Assembly: GCF_019443085.1 (NCBI RefSeq) | Contig: NZ_JAHZIL010000001.1 | Coordinates: forward strand, 16,477-80,476 | Direction of reading: 5' to 3' | DNA: 64,000 bases | Source of the DNA: Marinobacter sp. F4218 | GTDB taxonomy: Bacteria; Pseudomonadota; Gammaproteobacteria; Pseudomonadales; Oleiphilaceae | Shown here: in pieces, positions 23,455 to 33,703 of the stretch | Position numbering within the stretch: the first letter of the stretch is position 1 | How the letters are laid out: each line of letters begins with the position of its first letter | Position numbers and translations under genes: made by a program | Notes under the pieces: model-generated | Seen by the model: only the letters and a program-made list of their open reading frames with translations | What the model was told of the DNA's origin: nothing | The model's database searches: none

Positions 23455-24030
23455 ATGAAGAAGGCTCTCTTTACCGGTTTTATGTCTCTGGCCATGGCAG
23501 CTGCTCTGTCAACGCCGGTGTCGGCACTGACCGTGGAAGGTGTGGATGTTCCAGATACCTACTCGGCCATGGATACCGAACTGAAACTTAATGGCGCGGG
23601 CACGCGGTCAAAGTGGTTTATGGACCTCTACGTTGGTGGCCTGTACGTGCCGGAAACCATTGATGATGGCGAGGCTGTTATCAACGCGGATGAGCCACAG
23701 GCCATCACGCTGCACATCATTTCCGGCATGATCACCAGTGAACGCATGACCGAAGCGACTCTGGAAGGTTTTGAAGCGTCTACCGGTGGTGACATGGCCG
23801 CGATTCAGGGTGACGTTGACCAGTTCATGGCCGTGTTCGAGGAAGAGATCAGGGAAGGTGATGTTTTTGATCTGGTGTACCTGCCGGGCGAAGGCGTCAA
23901 GGTCCTCAAGAACGGCCAGCACAAGGACACCATGGGTGATCTGGCGTTCAAGAAGGCCCTGTTCGGGATCTGGCTGTCTGACAAGCCAGCCCAGGAAGAC
24001 CTGAAAGAGAAGATGCTGGGACAGCGGTAA
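23455..24030 (+). CDS. Secreted chalcone isomerase-like protein
   Basis: A 191-residue periplasmic protein. The Sec signal peptide is residues 1-24, with cleavage after VSA. The mature part resembles the bacterial chalcone-isomerase-like family (Chalcone_3): LNGAGTRSKWFMDLYVGGLYVP at residues about 45-66, a central helical part, and FKKALFGIWLSDKPAQEDLK at the end. Real flavonoid chemistry is unlikely; bacterial members have no settled function and some eukaryotic relatives bind fatty acids. An AAGGAAAGGA ribosome site lies 4 bases before the ATG. It is a single-gene unit with terminators on both sides, which fits independent control. Confidence 0.83.
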   Translation: MKKALFTGFMSLAMAAALSTPVSALTVEGVDVPDTYSAMDTELKLNGAGTRSKWFMDLYVGGLYVPETIDDGEAVINADEPQAITLHIISGMITSERMTEATLEGFEASTGGDMAAIQGDVDQFMAVFEEEIREGDVFDLVYLPGEGVKVLKNGQHKDTMGDLAFKKALFGIWLSDKPAQEDLKEKMLGQR

Positions 24031-24047
24031 CCGCCGCTTCCTGACAG

Positions 24048-24077
24048 AAAAAGCCGGCATTCAATGCCGGCTTTTTT
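24048..24077. terminator. Bidirectional terminator between converging genes
   Basis: A 10-bp perfect stem AAGCCGGCAT/ATGCCGGCTT with loop TCA. It is followed by six T on the plus strand and preceded by five A, so it can work in both directions. It ends both the chalcone-isomerase-like transcript and the rsx-nth transcript. Confidence 0.9.
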
Positions 24078-24111
24078 GTGCGTGCCCCTGTGTTAAAACG
24101 CGGCGGGGCGC

Positions 24112-24750
24112 CTACAGGTAATCCCGCTTTTCCTTGAACTCGCAGAGGTCTTCAATAATGCAGGCGCCGCACTTGGGTTTACGGGCGGTGCAGGTGTAGC
24201 GACCATGGAGAATCAGCCAGTGGTGCGCATCCAGCAGGAACTCCTTGGGCACGAGACGCATCAGCTTTTGCTCCACCTCCAGGACGTTCTTTCCGGGGGC
24301 AATCCCGGTGCGGTTCGAGACCCGGAAAATGTGGGTGTCCACGGCCATCGCCATATGTCCGAACGCCGTGTTGAGAACCACGTTGGCGGTCTTCCGGCCG
24401 ACACCCGGTAAGGCCTCGAGATCTTCCCGTTTTTCCGGGACCTGGCTGCCATGTTTGTCAATAAGGATCCGGCAGGTCTTGATGACATTTTCGGCCTTGC
24501 TGTTAAACAGGCCGATGGTCTTGATGTATTCCTTCAGCCCGTCGACGCCCAATGCCAGAATCGCCTCCGGGGTGTTGGCCACCGGAAACAGTTTGTCAGT
24601 TGCCTTGTTGACGCCGACATCGGTTGCCTGGGCAGACAGAATGACAGCAATCAACAACTCGAACGGCGTGGAGTAGTTCAACTCCGTGGTGGGGTTCGGG
24701 TTTGCGTCCCGCAGCCGGGTAAAGATTTCAATGCGTTTCTGTTTGTTCAT
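24112..24750 (-). CDS. nth: Endonuclease III (DNA glycosylase/AP lyase)
   Basis: A 212-residue base-excision repair enzyme that removes oxidised pyrimidines. The helix-hairpin-helix LEALPGVGRKTANVVLNTAFG (residues about 110-130) carries the catalytic Lys. VDTHIFRVSNRTG holds the catalytic Asp. The C-terminus has the 4Fe-4S ligands in the C-x6-C-x2-C-x5-C pattern (CTARKPKCGACIIEDLC). It is the last gene of the rsxABCDGE-nth cluster, a very conserved arrangement with no obvious mechanistic reason; both sides involve Fe-S or redox chemistry. Confidence 0.98.
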   Translation of the reverse strand: MNKQKRIEIFTRLRDANPNPTTELNYSTPFELLIAVILSAQATDVGVNKATDKLFPVANTPEAILALGVDGLKEYIKTIGLFNSKAENVIKTCRILIDKHGSQVPEKREDLEALPGVGRKTANVVLNTAFGHMAMAVDTHIFRVSNRTGIAPGKNVLEVEQKLMRLVPKEFLLDAHHWLILHGRYTCTARKPKCGACIIEDLCEFKEKRDYL

Positions 24751-24778
24751 GGGAGCTTACATTCACCTTGCCTGCTGG

Positions 24779-25495
24779 TCAGGAAACGTTGCCGGTGACG
24801 CGAACGCGTTTGCTGCCACTGGCCGCAGGGGCCGGTTCGGTGGCCTTGCGACGCTTCTCCAGATGGTTGTCGATGCCATTCTTCAGGGCAATCAGGAGGC
24901 CAAGACCCACGAATGCGCCCGGAGGCAGGACCATGAACAGGACGTCGGGGTAGCTCTCGAACGGACGAATCACCCAGTCGGCGGCCATCGGGCCGAGCAG
25001 CAGGTTCATATCGACAAACAGCGTGCCCTGGCCGATCAGTTCGCGCATGCCACCCAGCACCACCAGCACTGCCAGGAAGCCGAGCCCCATCATGGCGCCA
25101 TCCAGCAGAGCCGGCCCGGGCGTGGTCTTGGAGGCGAAGGCATCAGCCCGGCCAAGAATGGCGCAGTTGGTCACGATCAGGGGAATGAAGATGCCCAGGA
25201 TCTGGTAAAGCTCGTAAGTGAATGCCTGCATCAGTAGTTCGGCGCAGGTGACGAACGATGCAATGATCATAACGAATGCCGGCAGTCGGACCGATTCGCC
25301 GACGAAGTTCCGGATCAGCGACACTGCGAGGTTGGAGCCCATCAGCACCATCAGGGTCGCCAGGCCCAGACCAATGGCGTTGACGACAGTGCTGGTCACC
25401 GCCAGAAGCGGGCACAGACCCAATACCTGAACGAGGGCGGGGTTGTTGTTCCAGAGCCCGTCGCGAATGATTTCACTGGACGTCTTGGTGGTCAT
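24779..25495 (-). CDS. rsxE: Rsx/Rnf electron transport complex subunit E
   Basis: A 238-residue inner-membrane subunit with six predicted helices. Start 25495 ([18 protein letters not shown]) is chosen because [17 protein letters not shown] at the N-terminus is the family signature, and upstream in-frame sequence lies in rsx[18 protein letters not shown] near residue 104 includes the membrane Cys that pairs with RsxA to hold a buried 2Fe-2S site in characterised Rnf complexes. The C-terminal tail is basic. RsxE and RsxA are homologous membrane halves. It is preceded by rsxG with 2 bases between and followed by nth. Confidence 0.96.
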   Translation of the reverse strand: MTTKTSSEIIRDGLWNNNPALVQVLGLCPLLAVTSTVVNAIGLGLATLMVLMGSNLAVSLIRNFVGESVRLPAFVMIIASFVTCAELLMQAFTYELYQILGIFIPLIVTNCAILGRADAFASKTTPGPALLDGAMMGLGFLAVLVVLGGMRELIGQGTLFVDMNLLLGPMAADWVIRPFESYPDVLFMVLPPGAFVGLGLLIALKNGIDNHLEKRRKATEPAPAASGSKRVRVTGNVS

Positions 25496-25497
25496 AG

Positions 25498-26199
25498 TCA
25501 GGAATGCTCCGAACGGGTTGCTTCTCCGGCAATGGTCTCCGGAGTAATGGCTTTCGGTCTGGGCGACGGCGCTTCGTTGAGCCGCTCCCGAATTACCTGC
25601 CGATTCTTGCGAAAATAGATCAGGGATTTCTGGACCGCTTTGACCACTGCCCGGGGTGTGATGGTGGCACCCGTAAACTGATCGAATTCCCCGCCGTTTT
25701 TCCTTACGTTCCATTCCCGGTGGGGCGGCTGGCCAAGCGAGCGGCCTTCAAAGCTTCGAATCCAGTCCGACTTCTTGGTTTCGATACGGTCCCCGAGCCC
25801 GGGCGTTTCCTTGTGACTGATGACGCGGACACCAAGGACTGTGCCGTTCAGGTCCACACCGACCAGCAAGTGGATTTTGCCGGAATAGCCGTCCGGGGCA
25901 ACAATCGGCAGGATCATGCCAGTGGGCCGACCGTCCTGACGCGCTACCCAGGCGGTCAGTGGACCATCGGTGGCAAGACGGTCACTGGCGGGTAACTGGA
26001 CCGTGTCCCGGAGCAGATTATTGTCGTGAGCGCTTTCGGGAATGATTTCGAGCAGAGCCTTGGCTTCGGCGCGCGCGGCCTGCTCCTGTATTCGCTTTTC
26101 GGTGAGGGCCTGGGTGACCGCGATAGTGCCACCGGTGATCATGGCGAACAGGCCCAGGCCAACGGCGCTGCGACGAATCGATTGTGCAAGTGCGGCCAT
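25498..26199 (-). CDS. rsxG: Rsx/Rnf complex flavoprotein subunit G
   Basis: A 233-residue subunit with one N-terminal membrane anchor (residues about 9-29) and a periplasmic FMN domain. [14 protein letters not shown] near residue 174 is the ApbE flavinylation motif D-x-x-[ST]-G-A-T; FMN would attach to the last Thr. Other family features are [17 protein letters not shown] near residue 130 and the N-terminal [16 protein letters not shown]. It carries electrons between the membrane subunits. The genes pack with 2-3 bases on each side. Confidence 0.96.
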   Translation of the reverse strand: MAALAQSIRRSAVGLGLFAMITGGTIAVTQALTEKRIQEQAARAEAKALLEIIPESAHDNNLLRDTVQLPASDRLATDGPLTAWVARQDGRPTGMILPIVAPDGYSGKIHLLVGVDLNGTVLGVRVISHKETPGLGDRIETKKSDWIRSFEGRSLGQPPHREWNVRKNGGEFDQFTGATITPRAVVKAVQKSLIYFRKNRQVIRERLNEAPSPRPKAITPETIAGEATRSEHS

Positions 26200-26202
26200 A
26201 CG

Positions 26203-27255
26203 TTATCCCTGCTTCCTGCTCGGCACACCGCGGCGAGCCTTGTGATGGCCGTAGGTCCGCGGTGGCGTGTAGTGATCGATGAACGGCACGGCGAAGTTCA
26301 TCAGCAGGACGCTGAAGGCCACGGCATCGGGATAGCTCCCCCAGGTTCGTATCAGGTAAATGAGCACGCCGATTCCGGCCCCGTAGATCAGTTTGCCCTG
26401 GTGGCTGGTCGCTGCCGACACCGGGTCGGTGGCAATGAAGAAGGCCCCGAGCATGGTGCCGCCGGCCAGCAGATGCATGGACAGTGGCGCATACTGATCG
26501 GCGTTGCTGCCGAACGCGAGGCTCATTGCCGCAAGCCCGGCGAGAAACCCCACGGGAATGTGCCAGGTGATGATCCGGAGCAGAACCAGAAGGAGGCCGC
26601 CAGCCAGGAAACCGGCATTTACCCATTCCCAGCCCCGGGCAATGCCGTTGCCGAAGGTGGGGTGCTGCAGAACCTCGGCGGCCGTCCGGTTCGCGATCTT
26701 GTGTTTGTACTCATCCAGCGGAGTTGCCATGGTCCAGCCGTCTACCGCGGTTTGCTTTGCCGAGGCGATCGTGCTGAGGGTTTCGGAGAAACCGGGCGCC
26801 CCTTTCCAGAGCAATGCCGGTTCGGCCCAGTTGGTGGTCATGGCAACCGGGAAGGAGATCAGCACCAGGGCATAGCCCACCATGGCCGGATTGAACGGGT
26901 TGGAGCCAAGGCCCCCGTATAGTTGTTTGGCGACGACGATGGCGGAGACGACAGCAATGCCGGATACCCACCAGGGGGCGAACTGGGGGAGCGACAAGCC
27001 GAGCAGCAGGCCGGTTACTGCAGCTGTGTTGTCTTTCAGGAAAAAGCCGATGGGCTTGTTCCGGAGCTTGAGGATGGCAGCCTCGCAGGCCATCGCCAGT
27101 GCAACGCACCAAACCACATTGATCAGGTTGCCCCAGCCAAAGAACACCGTCTGCGCGAACAGGCCAGGCAACGCAGCGATGATCACCCAGAGCATAACCC
27201 TTGATGTGGGACGGGCATGATGGGCATGGGGTGAAGACTGTTGAGCAAATGCCAT
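26203..27255 (-). CDS. rsxD: Rsx/Rnf complex membrane flavoprotein subunit D
   Basis: A 350-residue NqrB/RnfD-family subunit with eight to ten hydrophobic helices. [19 protein letters not shown] at the N-terminus, [18 protein letters not shown] near residue 120 and [20 protein letters not shown] near residue 277 are typical. The periplasmic flavinylation site reads DGWTMATPL (residues 172-180) where most family members have a D-x-x-S/T-G-A-T core: Gly is replaced by Met176, with Thr178 still in place. The substitution is listed as a finding. The C-terminus is basic ([15 protein letters not shown]). Confidence 0.95.
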   Translation of the reverse strand: MAFAQQSSPHAHHARPTSRVMLWVIIAALPGLFAQTVFFGWGNLINVVWCVALAMACEAAILKLRNKPIGFFLKDNTAAVTGLLLGLSLPQFAPWWVSGIAVVSAIVVAKQLYGGLGSNPFNPAMVGYALVLISFPVAMTTNWAEPALLWKGAPGFSETLSTIASAKQTAVDGWTMATPLDEYKHKIANRTAAEVLQHPTFGNGIARGWEWVNAGFLAGGLLLVLLRIITWHIPVGFLAGLAAMSLAFGSNADQYAPLSMHLLAGGTMLGAFFIATDPVSAATSHQGKLIYGAGIGVLIYLIRTWGSYPDAVAFSVLLMNFAVPFIDHYTPPRTYGHHKARRGVPSRKQG

Positions 27256-27276
27256 GAATGTCGGGCCTGAATTCGG

Positions 27277-29103
27277 TTATTCGGTTGACTGGGATTCGGG
27301 CTGGGACGCCAGCTGCTGGCGGGCGTCGGCCAGAGCTTCTTCCGCGCGCGTTACCCGGTCGTGGTTCTTGGCGACCGCTCGTTCCAGTTTCTCTACATTG
27401 TCGGCCTGCTGGGCTTTGGCGTCTTCCAGCATGCCCTGCATGGTTTCGAGCTTGGATTGTGCCTGGGCCAGCTGCTTTTCGAGTGCCTCCAGGTCGGGCT
27501 TCTCCTGAGCGGGTTCGGCGGCAGGCGCTTGCGGTTTGGCGACCTCGGTCTTGGCTTTCTTGCGCGCGAGGGCCTGTTGAACCAGTGCCGCCTTGGCCGA
27601 ACGCTCATCCACCGCATCGCCTTCGGTGGCAGCTTTTTCAGCTTCCGCCTTTTTCTTCGCCTGGGCTTCCGCTGCGGCTTTTGCCCGTTCCTTCCGGCGC
27701 TGCTCCTTCTCCTGCTGTTCCCGCTCCAGGCGCTCCTGGCGAGCTTCAAAACGCTCCCGAGCCCGGTCCGCCTTCAGCTGTTCGGCTCGCTGCACCCGAA
27801 TCTCTCCCTTGGCGTAGCGATAGTACTGCACAAGGGGAATGGAACTCGGGCAGACGTACGAACAGGCGCCGCACTCAATGCAATCAAACAGGTTCAGGTG
27901 CTCGGCTTTCTCAAACTCTGCAGCCTTGGAGTACCAGAATAGCTGCTGTGGCAGGAGCTCCATCGGGCAGACCTCGGCGCATTCACCACATCGGATACAG
28001 GGTTGCTCTGGCGGCGGTGTGGGCAACTCAGCGGCGGTGGCGGCAATAACGCAGTTGCTGGTCTTGATCACCGGCACGGCCGTGGTGGTGAGGGTGTAGC
28101 CCATCATCGGGCCACCCAGCACCAGACGGTTGACCTTCTCAGGCTGCAGGCCTGCCTGGTCCAGCAGATATTGCACCGGCGTACCGATCAGGGCTTCGAA
28201 ATTCCCCGGTTCCTGTACAGCCTCTCCGGTGATGGTCACGATTCTGGAAATCAGAGGGCGACCTTCAAATATCAACCGGGATACAGCAACCGCGGTGCCG
28301 ATGTTCTGGCACATCACGCCGATATCGGCCGGGATGCCACCACTGGGCACTTCCATACCCGTCAGTATCTGGATCAGCTGCTTTTCCCCGCCGGAGGGGT
28401 ATTTGGTCGGAATGGCGGCAAGCTCAATCTGGGTGCCTTTGGTGGCCGCTCGCATGGCCTCAACGGCTTCCGGCTTGTTGTCCTCGATCGCAATCACGCA
28501 TCGTTCCGGACGCAGGATCCAGGCCATGACCTTGAGACCCGCGACGATCTCATCGGCCTGCTCACGCATGGTCATGTCATCGGCGGTAATGTAAGGCTCA
28601 CACTCGGCGCCATTGAGAATCAGGGTATCAACCTTGCGGTCTCTTGGCGGGCGCAGCTTGATGTTGGTCGGAAAGCCCGCTCCGCCCATGCCGGAGATGC
28701 CGCCGTCCCGAATGAGTTCCAGTACCTGGTTCCGCTCCAGACTGCGGTAATCGGAGACTGGCTGGCGTGCGGTCCACTGGTCTTCGCCATCGGGCTTGAG
28801 GGTGATGCACCAGTCGTTCATGCCGGAGGGGTGCGGCACCGGCAGCTCGGCAATACTCTCGATGACACCGGAGGTCGGGGCATGCACCGGCACGCCCATT
28901 CCATTGGTCACATCGGCGATTTTCTCGCCCTTCAATACCCGGTCACCCACGCTGACTATGGCGGCCGCCGGCTCACCAATGTGCTGTTGCAGCGGCAACA
29001 CCAGGCGGTCGGGGATGCCGGCGGCGCGAATTGGGAGAGCCGTGGACTGATGCTTGTTCTCGGCCGGGTGAATACCGCCGGCGAAATCCCACAACTGAGT
29101 CAT
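27277..29103 (-). CDS. rsxC: Rsx/Rnf complex NADH-binding Fe-S subunit C
   Basis: A 608-residue peripheral subunit that probably accepts electrons from NADH by FMN. The N-terminal barrel-like segment is followed by a Nqo1-like domain (GGISGMGGAGFPTNIKL near residue 130; NGAECEPYITADD near 163). Two 4Fe-4S motifs are CIRCGECAEVCP near residue 370 and CIECGACSYVCP near residue 408. From about residue 425 on there is a long charged Ala/Lys/Glu/Gln coiled coil (repeated REQER, KAAAEAQAKKKAEAEKAA and LEALEKQLAQAQSKLE segments). RsxC of other gammaproteobacteria also has variable tails. It shares one base with the rsxB stop (TGATG). Confidence 0.96.
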   Translation of the reverse strand: MTQLWDFAGGIHPAENKHQSTALPIRAAGIPDRLVLPLQQHIGEPAAAIVSVGDRVLKGEKIADVTNGMGVPVHAPTSGVIESIAELPVPHPSGMNDWCITLKPDGEDQWTARQPVSDYRSLERNQVLELIRDGGISGMGGAGFPTNIKLRPPRDRKVDTLILNGAECEPYITADDMTMREQADEIVAGLKVMAWILRPERCVIAIEDNKPEAVEAMRAATKGTQIELAAIPTKYPSGGEKQLIQILTGMEVPSGGIPADIGVMCQNIGTAVAVSRLIFEGRPLISRIVTITGEAVQEPGNFEALIGTPVQYLLDQAGLQPEKVNRLVLGGPMMGYTLTTTAVPVIKTSNCVIAATAAELPTPPPEQPCIRCGECAEVCPMELLPQQLFWYSKAAEFEKAEHLNLFDCIECGACSYVCPSSIPLVQYYRYAKGEIRVQRAEQLKADRARERFEARQERLEREQQEKEQRRKERAKAAAEAQAKKKAEAEKAATEGDAVDERSAKAALVQQALARKKAKTEVAKPQAPAAEPAQEKPDLEALEKQLAQAQSKLETMQGMLEDAKAQQADNVEKLERAVAKNHDRVTRAEEALADARQQLASQPESQSTE

Positions 29104-29681
29104 CAGGCGCTGACTCCCTGGCGATCGGTAGCAATGACGCCGGAAGCCGGCGGTGTCCAGGTCCAGGTTCGGATATCCGGTTCGACAGTAACCATGTCGA
29201 TACAGTCCACCGGGCAGGGTTCAACGCACAGGTCGCAGCCGGTGCACTCGCTCTCGATGACCGTGTGCATGTGCTTGGCTGCGCCGAGGATGGCGTCCAC
29301 CGGACAGGCCTGGATGCACTTGGTGCAGCCAATGCATTCGTCCTCGCGGATGATTGCCACGCGTTTGGCTTGTTCGACCCCGTGCTCGGCATCTAGCGGC
29401 TGGGGCTCCACATCAAGCAGATCGGCCAAGGCCTTGATGGTGGCTTCACCGCCCGGTGGGCATTTGTTGATGGCGCCGCCATTGGCAATGGATTCGGCGT
29501 AGGGGCGGCAGCCGGGAAACCCGCACTGGCCGCACTGGGTCTGTGGTAGCAGCGAATCAATCTGGTCCACCAGCGGATTACCTTCAACCCGGAAACGCTC
29601 GGCCGCAAAGCCCAGCAGGCCACCGAAAATCACGGCAAGGGCCAGAAGAACCAGAACGGCGATGACAATGCCTGTCCACAT
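29103..29681 (-). CDS. rsxB: Rsx/Rnf complex ferredoxin-like subunit B
   Basis: A 192-residue electron carrier with an N-terminal membrane anchor (residues 1-27). A first Fe-S cluster uses CGQCGFPGC at residues about 49-57 and a following Cys. Two 4Fe-4S ferredoxin motifs follow, [12 protein letters not shown] near residue 112 and [12 protein letters not shown] near residue 142. It passes electrons between RsxC and the membrane core. In E. coli the complex keeps the SoxR 2Fe-2S cluster reduced; elsewhere it links ferredoxin to NADH. Which role applies cannot be told here, and no soxR lies in the window. Confidence 0.97.
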   Translation of the reverse strand: MWTGIVIAVLVLLALAVIFGGLLGFAAERFRVEGNPLVDQIDSLLPQTQCGQCGFPGCRPYAESIANGGAINKCPPGGEATIKALADLLDVEPQPLDAEHGVEQAKRVAIIREDECIGCTKCIQACPVDAILGAAKHMHTVIESECTGCDLCVEPCPVDCIDMVTVEPDIRTWTWTPPASGVIATDRQGVSA

Positions 29682-29695
29682 ACCACGTGTCTCCG

Positions 29696-30277
29696 TTAAA
29701 CGCTGACCAGGCCTGTGAAGCCCAGAAACGCCAGTGACATCAACCCTGCGGTTACCATACCAATGGCGGCACCCTGGAAGGCAACCGGCACATCGGCCAC
29801 GGCGATGCGTTCACGCATGGCCGCGAACAGCACCAGAACCATCGAGAAACCGGCGGCGGCACCGAAACCGTAGAGGACGGATTCAACGAAGTTGTTGTTT
29901 TTGTTCAGGTTCAACAGAGCGACACCAAGAACTGCGCAGTTGGTGGTGATCAGGGGCAGGAAAATGCCGAGCACCCGATACAGAAGCGGGCTGGTCTTGC
30001 GAACCACCATCTCGGTGAATTGGACCACCACTGCAATCACCAGGATAAAGGTGATGGTCTTCAGGAACGCCAGATCCAGCGGCGCCAGCAGGTAGGTATA
30101 GGCCAGGTAACTGCATACCGATGACAGGGTCAGCACAAAGGTGGTTGCCAGAGACATGCCCATGGCTGTCTCCAGCTTCCCGGACACACCCATGAACGGG
30201 CACAGGCCCAGGAACTGAACCAGTACAAAATTGTTCACCAGAATGGTGCTGACCAGAATCAGCAGATATTCGGTCAT
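29696..30277 (-). CDS. rsxA: Rsx/Rnf electron transport complex subunit A
   Basis: A 193-residue six-helix inner-membrane protein homologous to Rsx[21 protein letters not shown] (residues about 15-34) and [16 protein letters not shown] (near residue 104) hold the conserved Cys residues that in Rnf structures bind a membrane-buried 2Fe-2S cluster with RsxE. It is the first gene of the rsx operon, 43 bases after the metG stop on the same strand, so transcription may run on from metG or start in the metG 3' end. Confidence 0.97.
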   Translation of the reverse strand: MTEYLLILVSTILVNNFVLVQFLGLCPFMGVSGKLETAMGMSLATTFVLTLSSVCSYLAYTYLLAPLDLAFLKTITFILVIAVVVQFTEMVVRKTSPLLYRVLGIFLPLITTNCAVLGVALLNLNKNNNFVESVLYGFGAAAGFSMVLVLFAAMRERIAVADVPVAFQGAAIGMVTAGLMSLAFLGFTGLVSV

Positions 30278-30320
30278 TTACCTTGCTCCATTGGCCCCTG
30301 CCAGCTCTGCCCGGCCGCCC

Positions 30321-32354
30321 TTACATAACCCGCATGCCGGGGGTGGCGCCGGAATCCGGGGACAGAATGAAAATATCCTCGCCACCGGGGCCCGCTGCCA
30401 GAACCATGCCCTCGGACATCCCGAACTTCATCTTCCGCGGTTTGAGGTTGGCAACCATGACGGTCAGGCGTCCCTCGAGACCTTCCGGCTTGTAGGCTGA
30501 CTTGATACCAGCAAACACGTTGCGCTCGCCATGCCCTACGTCAAGCGTGAGGCGAAGAAGTTTGTCGGCACCTTCAACATGCTCTGCTTTGACAATTTTA
30601 ACGACCCGAAGGTCCACTTTCGCGAAATCACCGAATTCTATCTCATCGGCGATCGGCTCCAGATTGGCAGCTGGTGCCGGCTTGCCGGTCGCTGCGGGCA
30701 GTTCCTCTTTGGAGGCATCAAGCATCTTTTCGATCTGGTCCATATCCACCCGGTTCATCAGCGGCTTGAACTTGTTGATGCCATGGTTTTCCAGGCGTTG
30801 AGCGCGGTTGTTCCAATCCAGTCTGGCGTTGAGGAAGGCTTCGGAGGCCTTGGCGGTCTCCGGCAGGACTGGCGCCAGATAGGTGATCAGCAGATGGAAC
30901 ATGTTGATGGCGTTAGTGCAGATGGCCTGCAGGTTCTCTTCCTGGCCTTCCTGCTTGGCGATCACCCACGGTTGTTCGTCATTGACGTACTGGTTGGCAA
31001 TGTCGGCCAGTTCCATGATCCGGCGCATGGCACGGCCGAATTCACGGGATTCGTAGAATTCCTCGATGTCCTTGCCGGCATCAATGAACTCCCGGAGTTT
31101 GTCATGCTCGGTGACCCTGCCCAGCTGTCCGTCGAAACGCTTGGTAATGAACCCGGCGCTACGGCTGGCAATGTTAACCACTTTGCCCACGAGGTCCGAG
31201 TTCACCCGGGCGGCGAAGTCTTCGAGGTTGAGGTCCATGTCATCCACACCACCGGTGAGTTTGGCGGCGAAGTAGTAGCGCAGGTACTCCGGGTTCAGGT
31301 GGTCCAGGTAGGTGCGAGCCATGATAAAGGTGCCGCGGGACTTGGACATCTTCTTGCCATTTACGGTCACGAAGCCGTGAGCCCAGACCGCAGTCGGTGT
31401 CCGGAAGCCGGCATCGTGCAGCATGGATGGCCAGAACAGGGCGTGGAAATTAATGATGTCCTTGCCGATGAAGTGGTACACCTCGGCGGTGGAGTCAGCC
31501 TTCCAGAAATGCTCGAAGTCGATGCCTTCGCGGTTACACAGGTTCTTGAAGCTGGCGAGGTAGCCTATGGGGGCGTCCAGCCAGACATAGAAGTACTTGC
31601 CCGGCGCATCTGGGATCTCGAAGCCGAAGTAAGGCGCATCGCGGCTGATGTCCCACTCCTGCAGACCAGCATCCAGCCATTCGGCCAGCTTGTTGGCGAC
31701 CTGGGGCTGCAGAGTGCCGCTGCGGGTCCAGTTGGCCAGGAAGTCGTGGAAATCGGGGAGCTTGAAGAAATAGTGCTCAGACTCTTTCTCGATCGGGGTT
31801 GCGCCGGAGACCGCGGAGCGCGGGTTGATCAGTTCGGCCGGGGTGTAGGTCGCCCCGCAGGCCTCGCAGTTATCACCGTACTGGTCCTCGGTCTTGCATT
31901 TCGGGCAGGTGCCCTTGATGAAGCGGTCCGCCAGGAACATGTTCTTTTCCGGGTCGTAGGACTGGGTAATCTTGCGCGTGGCAATGTGCCCGTTTTCCTG
32001 AAGCTGCCGGTAGATGTACTCGGAGAACTGACGGTTTTCCTCCGAGTGGGTGGTGTAGTAGTTATCAAAACGGATATGGAATCCGGCGAAATCCTCCTGG
32101 TGCTCCTCGCGGATTCGATCAATGAGCTGCTCGGAAGTAATGCCCTCGCGCTCGGCTCGCAGCATAATGGCAGTGCCGTGGGCATCATCGGCGCAAACGT
32201 AGTAGCAGTTCTGGCCACGCATGTTCTGGTAGCGCACCCAGATGTCGGTCTGAATGTATTCCAGCAGGTGGCCCAGATGGATGGGGCCATTGGCATAGGG
32301 CAGGGCGCTGGTGACCAGGATATCGCGCTGTTGCTTTGAACTCGCTTGCGTCAT
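30321..32354 (-). CDS. metG: Methionyl-tRNA synthetase
   Basis: A 677-residue class I synthetase, the same length as the E. coli enzyme. Start 32354 begins [15 protein letters not shown]; in-frame sequence further upstream overlaps the mrp promoter region and is not conserved. HLGH (residues 26-29) is the HIGH motif; the zinc knuckle is CPKC...CEAC (about 146-162) and the KMSKS loop is [11 protein letters not shown] near residue 336. An anticodon-binding helical bundle follows, then a C-terminal EMAP/OB tRNA-binding dimerisation domain (from [20 protein letters not shown]). It is divergent from mrp. Confidence 0.99.
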   Translation of the reverse strand: MTQASSKQQRDILVTSALPYANGPIHLGHLLEYIQTDIWVRYQNMRGQNCYYVCADDAHGTAIMLRAEREGITSEQLIDRIREEHQEDFAGFHIRFDNYYTTHSEENRQFSEYIYRQLQENGHIATRKITQSYDPEKNMFLADRFIKGTCPKCKTEDQYGDNCEACGATYTPAELINPRSAVSGATPIEKESEHYFFKLPDFHDFLANWTRSGTLQPQVANKLAEWLDAGLQEWDISRDAPYFGFEIPDAPGKYFYVWLDAPIGYLASFKNLCNREGIDFEHFWKADSTAEVYHFIGKDIINFHALFWPSMLHDAGFRTPTAVWAHGFVTVNGKKMSKSRGTFIMARTYLDHLNPEYLRYYFAAKLTGGVDDMDLNLEDFAARVNSDLVGKVVNIASRSAGFITKRFDGQLGRVTEHDKLREFIDAGKDIEEFYESREFGRAMRRIMELADIANQYVNDEQPWVIAKQEGQEENLQAICTNAINMFHLLITYLAPVLPETAKASEAFLNARLDWNNRAQRLENHGINKFKPLMNRVDMDQIEKMLDASKEELPAATGKPAPAANLEPIADEIEFGDFAKVDLRVVKIVKAEHVEGADKLLRLTLDVGHGERNVFAGIKSAYKPEGLEGRLTVMVANLKPRKMKFGMSEGMVLAAGPGGEDIFILSPDSGATPGMRVM

Positions 32355-32493
32355 GGTGTGTCCGAACCTTTCTTCAAAGTAGGGTTGTATGGTCAGAAAC
32401 GGGCACAGATGATACCTTCCGAGCAGAAATTTTTCACCCGAATCACCTGTTTCCGTGCTTAAAATCAAGTATGAGCTTATTCCGGAGAGTCCG

Positions 32494-33594
32494 ATGACAC
32501 AGATTTCAGAGCAGGCCCTGCAGACAGCAATTCGTGAGTACCGCGATCCGTACCTGCAAAAGGACCTCTACGAGCTGGATGCGGTAAAAACACTGAACGC
32601 CGACGACGCCGGCAACGTAACCCTGATGGTCGAGCTGCCTTACCCGTCCAAGGGCATTGCCGGCGCCCTGAAGCAGCTGGTCTCCGTGGCGCTGGAAAAC
32701 GTGGATGGGGTCGAGCATGCCGAAGTACACGTGGGGCAGAAGATTCACTCCTACAAGGTCCAGAAAGACCTGCCGTCCGTTCCCGGGGTGAAAAACATCA
32801 TTGCCGTGGCGTCTGGCAAGGGCGGTGTGGGCAAATCGACTACCGCCGTCAACCTGGCTTTGGCCCTGCAGGCGGAAGGCGCCCGCGTTGGCATTCTGGA
32901 CGCGGATATTTACGGCCCAAGCATCGGCATGATGCTGGGCGTGCCGGAAGGTAAGCGACCGGACACCCGTGAGAACAAGTATTTCGTGCCCATGGAAGCT
33001 CACGGCCTGCAGGCCAACTCCATGGCTTTCGTGGTCACTGATAAAACGCCCATGGTGTGGCGCGGACCGATGGTCAGCGGCGCGGTTATGCAGCTGCTCC
33101 AGCAGACCCTCTGGAATGAACTCGATTACCTGATCGTGGACATGCCGCCGGGCACCGGCGACATCCAGCTCACGCTGGCCCAGAAAGTCCCGGTCACCGG
33201 CGCGGTTATCGTCACCACGCCTCAGGACATCGCGCTGCTGGATGGCAAGAAAGGCATCGAAATGTTCCGCAAGGTGGATATTCCGGTGCTGGGCGTGGTG
33301 GAGAACATGAGCGTCCACATCTGCAGCAACTGCGGCCATGAAGAGCCGCTGTTCGGCCAGGGCGGGGGCGAGCGCATTGCCGAGGAATACGACACCACCT
33401 TGCTCGGCCAACTGCCGCTGCACATGACCATCCGCGAGCAGACCGACGGCGGCACGCCCTCGGTCGTGGCCGAGCCGGATTCGGAAGTGGCCCGCCGGTA
33501 CCGGGACATCGCCCGCCGGGTCGGGGCTGAACTGTCTACTCGCGAGCGCAATTTGAGTGGATCTATTTCCAGTGTGTCCGTTACTGAGCACTAG
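32494..33594 (+). CDS. apbC: Iron-sulfur cluster carrier protein ApbC/Mrp
   Basis: A 366-residue P-loop NTPase that binds and delivers Fe-S clusters. ATG 32494 follows CCGGAGAG at good spacing and gives an N-terminal DUF59 (MIP18-like) domain of about 90 residues. The ParA-like core has the deviant Walker [18 protein letters not shown] near residue 105, and a CxxC ([10 protein letters not shown]) near residue 272 that ligates the bridging cluster in a dimer. It is divergent from metG and upstream of dcd, as in Pseudomonas. Confidence 0.96.
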   Translation: MTQISEQALQTAIREYRDPYLQKDLYELDAVKTLNADDAGNVTLMVELPYPSKGIAGALKQLVSVALENVDGVEHAEVHVGQKIHSYKVQKDLPSVPGVKNIIAVASGKGGVGKSTTAVNLALALQAEGARVGILDADIYGPSIGMMLGVPEGKRPDTRENKYFVPMEAHGLQANSMAFVVTDKTPMVWRGPMVSGAVMQLLQQTLWNELDYLIVDMPPGTGDIQLTLAQKVPVTGAVIVTTPQDIALLDGKKGIEMFRKVDIPVLGVVENMSVHICSNCGHEEPLFGQGGGERIAEEYDTTLLGQLPLHMTIREQTDGGTPSVVAEPDSEVARRYRDIARRVGAELSTRERNLSGSISSVSVTEH

Positions 33595-33703
33595 GTAACC
33601 TGTGACCGCAGCCCCACAACTGAGCGGGATTGGGCCTTCGACAGGCCCCCGCCGAACAGGTAAACTACGCCTCAATTTTTCCAGTGGAAACGAGACTTCA
33701 CCC

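Noticed and set aside
28003..29502. 499-codon open frame antisense to rsxC/rsxB
   Set aside because: It crosses two real genes and has shadow composition.
30531..32339. 602-codon open frame antisense to metG
   Set aside because: Same reason; metG motifs are complete on the minus strand.
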